Shown piece after piece: positions 43,330 through 53,600 of a stretch of 64,000 bases of DNA; position 1 is the first letter of the stretch; each line of letters begins with the position of its first letter. The stretch is from Anodontia alba (lineage: Eukaryota; Mollusca; Bivalvia; Lucinida; Lucinidae), in NCBI GenBank assembly GCA_964016985.1, contig OZ024821.1, positions 129,853,323-129,917,322 of the forward strand, written 5' to 3'. The notes under the pieces are model-generated. The model did no database searches. It was given only the letters and a program-made list of their open reading frames with translations, and was not told where the DNA came from. Position numbers and translations under genes: made by a program.

Positions 43330-45375
43330 CTGCAGGTGTAGCTGATGCTGCCACTGAGGATATCTGTAACAACATCAAGACAGGCCTGCTCAAGACAACT
43401 GAGGAGGTGTGTGGCACAACTCGGCCCCACCACTGGCTTCGTGAAATTTGCTAGTGGAATGAGCATGTGGAAAAGGCCATTGCAGCCAAGCGGAAAGCTT
43501 TCAAGGCATGGAAGACTGGTGAAGGCACTAGAGCATCATAATGCAGCCCAACGCATTGCCAGACATGTAGTGCACCATGCTCATCAAGAAGCCAACAAGG
43601 TCTACGAAACTATTGACCCAAAGTCTTCAGAAGACCTTGCTAACCAGTTCAGAGGTAAGAATGCTGATGTTGTTGGTAACAAATGGGTGAAGAATGATGC
43701 AGCGAGATGTCATTGAGCCCGGTTAGAGTACTACCAAAGGCTTCTCAAGGTTGAGTTTGACTGGGACCCAGACCACCTGATGAACCACCAGTGGGAGGCC
43801 CCTCCATCTCAAATCACCATTGATATTGTTAAGAAGACTATCTCTCAGATGAAGGTGGGCAAAGCCCCAGGCTCATCAGGCATGGTGGTGGAGATGATAT
43901 GAGCAGCAGGTGACATGTTCCATGACCTCGCAGATGTAATTATTCACGATGGCAAGGTACCCTCCGACTGGGTGTTGCCTCCATAAGGGTAAGAGGGATG
44001 CACTGGAAGGGTAAGGGGGATGCATTGGACAGGGGCAACTACCCTAGTCTCAAGCTGACAGAGCAGATCATGGAAGACCTGGAGAGGTTTGTGGATGGCC
44101 TCATCAGACAGTTGGTGTCAATCAAAGATTCTCAGTTCGGCTTTGTCCCAGGCAGAGGTACAACACGTCAGGCAGCTGCAAGGTAAGTATCAACAAGAGA
44201 CTACTTGGCTTTGGTAGACTTGGAGAAGGTGTTTGATTGAATGCCTTGGAAGGTCATCTGGTTGGTATTGAGGAGTGGATTGTGTGATCCAGGGGATGTA
44301 TGCCAATGCCCAGAGCCATGTCCGTGTTGGTGAGGCATACAGTGAAGAGTTTGAAGTGAAGGTCGGTGTTCACCAACGCTCAGTACTCAGCCTGCTGCTC
44401 TACATCAATGGCGCTGGGGTCCCCTAGGAGAACTTCTATGCCAATGACCTTGTTATCATCGCTGAATTGCTGTCAGGAGGCTGTTACTTAGAAAGAAGCA
44501 AATGAGGAGAAAGGGCTGCAGGCAAGATGAAGATCATGATCTGTGGTACAGGCCTGGACCTCCTGCAGAGTTCAGGCTAGTTTCCATGTGCCGTCTGTCG
44601 CACTGGAGTGGGCAGCAACAGCTGCAAGCACTGGGTGCAAAGGAAATACAGTGGACTCAAGTGCTTGACAGAGGACCTGGATTACAGGAGTACATGTTGC
44701 CAGGGAACTTCATGCCCCTATGATGGCAGACCACAGAGAGAAGTCCAAGTTGGACCTGACAAGCTGGAGGTGGTAGCTTTCTTTTGCTACCTAAGAGACA
44801 TGCTCTCAGCACCTGGTGGTTGTGAGCTTTCAACCACAACACGTGTGAAACCCCCCCCCCCCCACCCCCTGGAGGAAGTTCAAGGAGCTGCTATCAGTTC
44901 TTTCTTCCTGCCACCTTTCTTTCAAGACGCGTTACCATGTGTACAGCTCTTGTGTATGGAGCACAATGCTCCATGCCAGTGAGACTTGGCCATTGACAAA
45001 GCCAAACCTCCATCGTCTCCAGCAGAATGACAGGGCAATGATCAGACAGAACTGCAATGTCAAGCCGCAAGACATTTTCACCATCAGGTTCAATGAGCTA
45101 CTTTGCATTGAAGACCTGGACCTCATCCTGAGGGAGAGAAGGCTCTGCTGGCATGGACACATGGAATGCTCTAACGGTGCAGTCAAGTCCGCCTGTGACA
45201 TACAGGTTGATGGAAAACGTGGGCCTGGGAGGCCAAAGATAACATGGAAGCAGCTGACAGAGAGGGATCACAGAGAGTGGAAGGTCTGGCCTATCGACTC
45301 TCATGATAGGCACAACTGGAGATCTGGTGTAAGATCTGCTATGCGCCAGATATCTGAAAGGGGGGCCCACTGATA
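43330..45375 (+). mobile_element. Decayed non-LTR retrotransposon 2
   Basis: Readable in pieces: AFKAWKTGEGTRA, then a reverse transcriptase with GNYPSLKLTEQIME, QFGFVPGRGTT, LALVDLEKVFD and YANDLVIIAE, a Cys/His-rich stretch around 44590-44700, DKLEVVAFFCYLRDMLS, MLHASETWPLTKPNL, and the C-terminal GKRGPGRPKITWKQLTERD and WRSGVRSAMR. The 3' end is marked by a GATGATGATGA tract at about 45405. The family is common in marine invertebrate genomes. Confidence 0.85.
43345..45373 (+). pseudogene. Reverse transcriptase ORF of LINE 2, inactivated
   Basis: Many in-frame stops and shifts are present, for example TAG after LREIC near 43452 and TGA after EKVFD near 44237. The catalytic box reads YAND in place of YADD (about 44438-44449), so a catalytic Asp is lost. 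A poly-C run at 44851-44862 adds a further shift. Confidence 0.85.
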
Positions 45376-45427
45376 CGGACCTGCACATTAATAAAAAATT
45401 CAGTGATGATGATGATGAAATGTCCAC

Positions 45428-46046
45428 AGCTTGAGAAAAGATATTTTTTGACCAAGATATTTTTGTTATTTCTCCAAAACACGTTGTGTACGTACTTACT
45501 GGAATTGCCTCCACTAGCTGATTTCAATGAGTATCCACAAAATGATTTCAAGAAGAAATAAGAAAAATACTTTCTTGGATTGGGTAGTCACCCTCAGTCA
45601 GAAACAAAATTCCCAGACTTTTCCCTGACCAATTCTTTTTTTCCTGACCAAAGTGCTGAAATTTTAACACTTTTCCTCACCTTACAGTAGATAAATGATT
45701 AATTCTATGTTTTATCACATAAAATATACTGCACAAATTGTTCAATTCAAATAAAGATGTTTTAAAGTTTTTCTAAACCTAGCATTTTGTTTGTAATAAT
45801 GATGAGGGAGCGAAGCGAGTCAGACAAAAATTACAAGATTTTCAATGACTCAAAATGGATAAAATACCTTCCACAGCCTAATAGTTTTGGCCCAAATTGG
45901 CAAATTTCCTGACTTTTCCTTTCTTGGTATTTAAAATTTCTAAGACCATTTTTCAAAAATTCCAGTGAAGAAAAATAAAATTTCCCTGGCTTATCCCTGA
46001 CCAGTGGCCACCCTGCTGGATAGCTTTTTTATCTAGAGCTACATAC
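45428..46046. mobile_element. Family M2 MITE split by a CAGGG-type MITE
   Basis: The hairpin ACACGTTGTGTACGTACTTA and GAGTATCCACAAAATGATTT lies at the left. The end TTTTTTATCTAGAGCTACAT lies at the right of the insertion. Confidence 0.6.
45580..46015. mobile_element. hAT-like MITE with CAGGGTGGCCACTGGTCAGG end
   Basis: The right end (reversed) is CAGGGTGGCCACTGGTCAGG. The left end TGGGTAGTCACCCTCAGTCA is a diverged partner. Both ends continue into TTCCCTGAC-type motifs. It is flanked by T(T/C)TGGAT-like repeats. Confidence 0.55.
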
Positions 46047-46078
46047 TGTCCAATGTAGTTCACAGCATTTCTTTCAAT

Positions 46079-47614
46079 TCAGCTTTGTGCCTCAACCTTA
46101 GGATTAACAGTTGCCTCCACCAGTTTGTTAGCTGGAGAACCAACAGAAGTTAAACTAACAGGATAACTGCCTTTATCAGAAATCACTAAACACTTAGTTT
46201 CTTCAATACACTGAGGTGTTTCTGCATTATCTGATGGCAAGGGACTCTCTTGGTGTTCAGCACATGGTTCTTGTTTTGAAATCTCATACTCTTCATCAGC
46301 AGGAGCTTTGTCCGAGTTACCCTTTTGCTGAACTTCACGTGGCCCAGATGTCTGACCAAAACCTTTTGTAGTAGTATAATCATTCATGTCCCTATGGATA
46401 CTGCAGTCTATGGAAGATGTCAGTGCATCTGTAAATGGTGGACCCTTTTCAATTTGTTCCACAGCATATGGAACAATTTTTTCAGGTGAGATAAATGATT
46501 CCGGAAACATAACATCCTCAAGGTCCTGAATGCACTCACAAAATTCTCTTCTTACAGAGAAGAGGCCCTGCTTTGCACACTGAGCAAAACGGATTTGTGT
46601 TATGAAGTAAGAATGCAGTTGGTCCAAAGCTAGCACTACAGTGGATGCTTCAACTACAGATGAAGGCTGAGTAGCAAGGGCAGTCATCACAGTTTCAAAT
46701 GGAGTACTGATAGGTGGTGTGACACCGGTGTATGAAGAATAGACTCTGAGTTCTTCCAACTTCCACCTGCCTGCTCTGGTCCGAATATCATTTTCTAGTG
46801 TTTCACTGAAAAACTGGGCCCAAGCAGAACCCCATGTTAATTTCAGAGTTTCAAGTTGCCTATCGTAACTTTCTTCAGACTTGCATTCAAGTAACATTAC
46901 CAGTTCATTCATATACTTTGTCCTGTAAGTTTCGTTTGTCCGAGTCAGCCATGCCTTGGCAAACAGTTTGATATGGTTCCATGAATATACTATCTTAGCC
47001 ATAGGCAGGCACTTTTCTACTCCCAAAGCTATCTTTGGGTCAACAGATATGACATCTTTTAGTGATTTCAATCTGGGAATTTCATCAATAATGCTTGAAA
47101 TTAGTCCATCACCTCGGTCATTTAGAAGTTTCTTGTGCAGCACATGAGCAACAGGCATGAATGGTGATCCTTCAAACAATAAATGCCTGAACATCAAAGT
47201 AGACACAAAATAACCACCAGGTAGGGGTATGGTATTATAACTGAGTAACTGGGAATATGTACAGTCCAAGTCCAGAACCCTGTCAAACTCCAAAAGCATT
47301 TCTTCTGAACCCAAAACGCACACAAGCTCTGGCAAAATTGTAACTTTCTTAACAAATGTTTCAAGTTCAAATGCAAGGTCCCTTAAGTCTCCTATCCAGT
47401 CAAACTGTTCTTTGATTGTATTCTTTGTAGAATATTTTCTGGTCTGTTTTGGTGACTTTATTTCTGGCTTTATGCCATCATCAGCTAGTACTGTCTTGCG
47501 CTTGGTAACTTTGCCTTCCTTAATAGGCTGCACCATCTCTGGTAACTTCACTACTTCTCCTGAGGGCAATGACTTAGCTTTTTGTATCTTTGGAGATTTT
47601 CTTGTCCTAGATGA
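46079..47614 (-). CDS. MULE-like gene exon 3 (transposase core and tail)
   Basis: The acceptor TTTTTTCTTGCAG ends at 47615, and the exon opens in phase 0 with SSRTRKSPKI, exactly matching the phase-0 donor of exon 2. It runs open for 511 codons to TGA at 46079. The open frame continues upstream to 47821, but that part is intron and transposon sequence and should not be counted as protein. Confidence 0.8.
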   Translation of the reverse strand, partial: SSRTRKSPKIQKAKSLPSGEVVKLPEMVQPIKEGKVTKRKTVLADDGIKPEIKSPKQTRKYSTKNTIKEQFDWIGDLRDLAFELETFVKKVTILPELVCVLGSEEMLLEFDRVLDLDCTYSQLLSYNTIPLPGGYFVSTLMFRHLLFEGSPFMPVAHVLHKKLLNDRGDGLISSIIDEIPRLKSLKDVISVDPKIALGVEKCLPMAKIVYSWNHIKLFAKAWLTRTNETYRTKYMNELVMLLECKSEESYDRQLETLKLTWGSAWAQFFSETLENDIRTRAGRWKLEELRVYSSYTGVTPPISTPFETVMTALATQPSSVVEASTVVLALDQLHSYFITQIRFAQCAKQGLFSVRREFCECIQDLEDVMFPESFISPEKIVPYAVEQIEKGPPFTDALTSSIDCSIHRDMNDYTTTKGFGQTSGPREVQQKGNSDKAPADEEYEISKQEPCAEHQESPLPSDNAETPQCIEETKCLVISDKGSYPVSLTSVGSPANKLVEATVNPKVEAQS

Positions 47615-50600
47615 CTGCAAGAAAAAATCAAGAGGCCCATGGGCCACGACTCGCTCACCTGAGTGACATAACCACTGCAGATATGCAGATGTTATGCAAC
47701 ATTTTTCCAATCCTATCATCGCAACCAATGAAAAGATCATCATTTGAGCAGTTCTTAGTTTTGAAGAAGAATATATGGGCCTGACAGTTAATGGAGCATA
47801 ATCATTTGAATAAACTATCAATCACATTTCAACAGTAGGATCAATGCGAAATTTGGTGGAAATTGGCTAAGTGGTTTCTGAAGAATCATGATTTTATACA
47901 TGTAAACAGCACAGTGGCAGGGAAATATAATAAATACAATCAAGATGACGGCCATCTTAGATTTCCAATCAGAACAATTTTTGGTCAAATGTCAATATAC
48001 CTCCCGTCCCCGATGGCTTATGCAAAGATTCAGCCCCAAGGCATCCTCGGTTCTGGAGAAGATTTTTAAAGGTTTTTACCATATATGGGCATGGCAGCCA
48101 TCTTGGTTGACGAGCTGCGACCATTTTAGCAATCTCATTCCCCCAACCTAAGGAGGCTCCATATGAAATTTGAGCAAAATTGGCCCAGAGGCTCCAGAGG
48201 AGAAGTCGTTTGAAATTCTGAACATTTTTCCCATATAAATGCATAAGGAAGCAAAATTTACCTTACCGTAAAAAGGTCAAATGTCAGTGTACGACCATTA
48301 TTTTAGCAACTTTGGTAGACCTCCTGTTTCCGATGATATATGTTACGGGTCAGCTATAAGGCATCCTTGTTTTTGGAGAACAAGATTTTTAAAGGTTTTT
48401 CCCATACAAATGCATAGGGAAGCAAACTTGACCTTGCCATAAAAAGGTCAAATGTCAATATACGACCTTTATTTTAGCAATATTGGTAGACCTCCAGTCC
48501 CCGATGACTTATGCAAAGATTCAGCCCCAAGGCATCCTCGGTTCTGGAGAAGAAGATTTTTAAAGGTTTTTACCATATATGGGCATGGCGGCCATCTTGG
48601 TCGAAGAGCCGCGACCATTTTAGCAATCTTTCATTCCCCCAACCTAAGGGGGCTCCATATGAAATTTGAGCAAAATTAGCCCAGAGGCTCCAGAAGAGGT
48701 CGTTTGAAATTCTGAACATTTTTCCCATACAAATGCATAAGGAAGCAAAATTGACCTTACCGTAAAAAGGTCAAATGTCAATGTACGACCATTGTTTTAG
48801 CAACTTTGGTAGACCTCCTGTTTCTGATGATATATGTAAAGGTTCAGCCATAAGGCATCCTCGGTTTTGGAGAACAAGATTTTTAAAGGTTTTTCCCATA
48901 CAAATGCATAGGGAAGCAAACTTGACCTTGCCGTAAAAAGGTTAAATGTCGATATACGACCTTTATTTTAGCAATTTTGGTAGACTTCCCGTCCCCAATG
49001 ACTTATGCAAAGATTCAGCCCCAAGGCATCCTCGGTTCTGGAGAAGAAGATTTTTAAAGGTTTTTACCATATATAGGCATGGCGGCCAGCTTGGTCAAAG
49101 AGCTGCGACCCATTTTAGCAATCTTTCATTCCCCCAAACTAAGGAGGCTCCATATGAAATTTGAGCAAAATTGGCCCAGAGGCTCCAGAGGAGAAGTCAT
49201 TTGAAATTCTGAACATTATTCCCATACAAATGCATAAGGAAGCAAAATTTACCTTACCGTTAAAAGGTCAAATGTCAATGTACGACCATTATTTTGGTAA
49301 CTTTGGTAGACCTCCTGTTTCTGATGATATATGTAAAGGTTCAGCCATAAGGCATTCTCGGTTTTGGAGAACAAGATTTTTAAAGGTTTTTCCCATACAA
49401 ATGCATAGGGAAGCAAACTTGACCTTGCCGTAAAAAGGTCAAATGTCAATATACGACCTTTATTTTTGCAATTTTGGTAGACCTCCCGTCCCCGAAGACT
49501 TATGCAAAGATTCAGCCCCAAGGCATCCTCAGTTCTGGAGAAGAAGATTTTTAAAGGTTTTTACCATATATGGGCATGGCGGCCATCTTGGTCAATGGAC
49601 CGCGACCATTTTAGCAATTTTTCGTTCCCCCAAACTAAGGAGGCTCTGTATGAAATTTGAGCAAAATTGGCTCAGGGGCTTCAGAGGAGAAGTCGTTTGA
49701 AAATGTTAACGGACGGACAGACGGATGACGCACGGACGGACGGACAGACGCACGGACTCACGAATGGGTACATACGTGGCTATGCACTTTGTGGCAAAAA
49801 TCATTAAGTGGCTACTGATTTTAAGTGCCTATTACTGTCCATCATTATGTGTCTACAAATTAATTTTAGCCACATTAGGTATGGATTACCTGTCCATAGC
49901 TATTATTCTCTTGTGTGGGTAGCCATTTAACCACATTAGGTATGGATTACCTGTCAGTAGCTACCATTCTCTTATGTGGCTAGCCATTTAGCCACGTTAG
50001 GTATAGATTAACTGTCCATAAGGGGCTACTGATTTTAAGTGGCTTTGGATTACCTGTCCATAGCTATTATTCTCTTGTGTGGGTAGCCATTTAACCACAT
50101 TAGGTATGGATTACCTGTCAGTAGCTACCATTCTCTTATGTGGCTAGCCATTTAGCCACGTTAGGTATAGATTAACTGTTCATAAGGGGCTACTGATTTT
50201 AAGTGGCTTTCAAAAGATGTATTACTGCGCAGGCGCATAAAAAAAGATGGTACCCGAGGGTACTTGGACGTCCTTAGGAATGGATGGATTTCTGACCATT
50301 ATTATGTGCCTACAAATTAAAATAACTTTATTTAGCCAGATTAAGTATGGATTACCTGTCCATATCTCTCTCTTATGTGGCTAGCCTGGTATGACCATTT
50401 TGCCACTTAAGTATCTAAAATGCTGATGGTAAGCCACGCAAGTACCCGCTCATGGGAACACATGGACGGACGCACGACGGACGAAAAGTGATCACAATAG
50501 CTCATCCTGAGCATAGCTCAGGTGAGCTAAAACAGCATTATGTTAAGACACCTGTGCAAAATGTATACTTCTTAGCCATGGCTCCAGGTAAGTCATCATG

Positions 50601-53600
50601 AAGACATGCCTATATAATTTTGAACCCCTTAAACCCCACTTTCATATAGTAAAACTGGGGTTTACAGGGGTATACATTATTTTTCTTATTTTGCTGAAAA
50701 AACATAGATTGTGGGTACTCGTTAGAACTGCCTCGCTGAGGCAGTTCTAACGAGTACCTACAATCTATGTTATGAGCAGGAATATGAAAAATATCAGAAT
50801 TTTTTATCTGAAATTTTTCCTTTTTGGTTGTAAATGTTAATATATTTAAATAGGCGTGTTTCATAATGCAGTTCTTTGGTACCAAAAATATTGAATTGTT
50901 TACTCATTTTTCCCTGAAAACATAATGTTGTGGGTTCTGATTAGAAACACCTCAAGTTCCAGCAGATATTCCACTTTGTTCAACCAAGTAATGGATATGG
51001 TAAATGTCCTAAAATTTCGTACACCAAAGTTGCCAACAAAATGGCATATGCAAACAGTGCAGACCCTGATCAGACTGCTCCTGAAGGAGCAGTCTGATCA
51101 GGGTCTACACTTTTTGCCTTTCCACTAAGCAATTCAAGAAATAACTGCATGAAAAGCAAAATTTAGGCAAAAATGTATGGAGTAAAGTGTTCGAAATTTT
51201 AGGACATTTACCGTATTTTTCTTATTCCTCTATAAAACTATATGTTATGAGTATTCATCAGAAGCACCTAGGACTGGAGAATGCATGCACTTAAGCTGAT
51301 TGAAGCTTACATATGGATCTGAGCCTTAAAATCTGATTTCACAGAAGTTGGCCTTTATGACATACTTTTGTGAGGGGCACCAGGCACTCACTGATGAAGT
51401 TTTTGAAGGATGGCACCTGTGGAAACCAGCATATAAGCATTTATTTATAAAAAAAAAAAAGTTCACTGAGAAAAACTCAAACACTCCTCATACAGACAGA
51501 CTCATGCACTGACACCAAACAGGTATTAAACTAAGTCTTGCTTTAACTGGGGGTTAGGCCAGAAAAAATTGATTATTAGACTCTCAAAAATGGAGCAGAG
51601 GGAGGGGGTGGGGTTGTTTTTTTAATTTTTTTTATTCTTGGGGCTTCCAGTAAAGAGACCAAACATAGCAAGACAGGATAACTGGCACTAACTATCATAT
51701 GCAAAAAAGAAGAAAATCTTGTTTTAATACTCTTTTAATAATGAATAATTCATTTGCAATTCTTAAAAGTGTTATAAAATCAGTTTCAGCATAAGTCCAA
51801 CTGTCTCTGAAAAGGTTTTCCATTTTTATTTGGTCAGATGTTTTTAGGGGAAGACGGGGATTAGAGTTCAAAAATTAATTTTCTCTGGTCTTATTGAGGG
51901 CATCACGAAAACATGCCTATATAATTTTGACCCCCTTAAACCCCACTTTTATATAGTAAAACTGGGGTTTACAGGGGTATACATTATTTTTCTTATTTCT
52001 GCTCAAAAACAAAGATTGTGGGTACTCATTAGAACCGCCTCACTGAGGCAGTTCTAACGAGTACCCACAATCTATGTTTTGATCAGAAATATGTAAAATA
52101 AAGGAATTTTTTATCTGAAAATTTTCATTTTTTGGTGGTAAAATTTTTCAGTATATTTGAATAGGCGTGTTTTCGTAATGGTAAAACCTACCTGAAGCCT
52201 GTCCATGGGGTTTGACAATGTTTCATCCCCAGTGTAATGGATGATGACTTTGTTTATAGATGGATCAAGTGGAAGGTAGGCAACGCGCTGAAAAGCAGTT
52301 GATGCACCAAAGTCTGTCAGGAGAACATGGTAGAATTTGGTGAACATTGGGGATACTGCTGGATACCTCTTGGTTCCATTGTTTCTCCATCTATGGTGGT
52401 CCATCCTCCACTTGTCTGTCATGGAAAAGCATTTTGGCCCATAAAGTGCCAATCACAACTGCAGCAGATGACACTTTTATTCATTTTTTTTTCATAGAAT
52501 TTAAGTCTCAACATTTCATATGCCTCAAGACATTTCAAGACTTACTTTCTATGAAAAATATATACATAAAAAAAAAATGAATGTGGTCTGCTACAAATTT
52601 TGCTAGGTGCTTTTAGGGTTAAAATAAACTGAGACGGAGCAGAGCGAAAGTGAAGAGCCTAATCAGCCTGTGTATGCAATTATTCCTAGTCACATCAGAA
52701 GCCCCACTGTTTGTGTGCACGCACACAGTATGTATATTTGGTTTTTGTGTTGTTTAATGTGGGCTAATTCAGCAGAACAATCTGATGATATTTTTTGTTA
52801 TTTTTCCCAGAAAATAGGCTTTGAAACTTACCAGCAAATTGTCTACTAAGGAGACAGTTTGCATGAAATGTCAAAATCTACTTTTTGTGAAAATTAGAAA
52901 AATATTTTAAAATGTTGTCTGCTGAAATTTTTACCCAGCTGCTTGAGCATTTAAAGCAGAACAGTAATGGTACATAATTAGACCAAAAATACTGAGACTG
53001 GGTCTTTTTGGTATGATGCATACAACATGGTAGAATTTGATGAACGTTGAGGATACAATTAGATACCCGGTCTTTTAGATCGGCTGTTTCTCCCGTTGAG
53101 GTGGTCCATCCTCCACTTGTCTGTCATGGAAAACATAATCACAGCTGCAGCAGAGGACAATTTTGATTTGTTTTTTTCAGAGGAAAAAAGTCTTGACATT
53201 TCATGTGAATTGTCTGTCAAGCAGACAATTCACATGAAATGTCAACTTATTTTCCTACATATGAAAAGTAAATAAAATAAAATTTAAGAATGTCATCTGC
53301 TACAAACTTTCCTTTGAACTTTAAGGGTTGAAATAGACTGCGCCAGTGTAGGGCAAGCATGAAGAGCTGGATCAGCCTGCAGATACAATTATGCATGTAG
53401 TCTAGAGAGAAGCTTCACTGTTTGTGCTTACAGTATGTACATTTGGCCTTTGTGGCTTTTCCCCCTAAAAGCACTAAGCACCAGCAGATGACAATTTGAA
53501 ATACAGTCAAACCTCAATAGTTCGAACACCGTCTGATGGCTTGTTTACCATGTCTAAATCGAACACGCTTTTGAGTCTATAAGAAATTCCTCAGGGGGTA

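Larger units (their letters stand above)
52320..53460. repeat. Local segmental duplication around exon 2
   Basis: Segment 52320-52760 and segment 53028-53460 match from AACATGGTAGAATTTG through GTGGTCCATCCTCCACTTGT to CACAGTATGTATATTTGG. A third partial copy lies at about 54725-54870 (GTAGGGCAAATGTGAAGAGC). Each copy contains or abuts a family Q MITE. Confidence 0.75.

Noticed and set aside
47615..47821. N-terminal extension of the long minus-strand reading frame to a Met at 47821
   Set aside because: It runs through the splice acceptor and into the end of repeat element C. The phase-matched exon 2 gives a better N-terminus.
48452..49700. Repeated plus-strand open frames of 72-90 codons
   Set aside because: They are readings of the tandem unit of element C and not conserved proteins.
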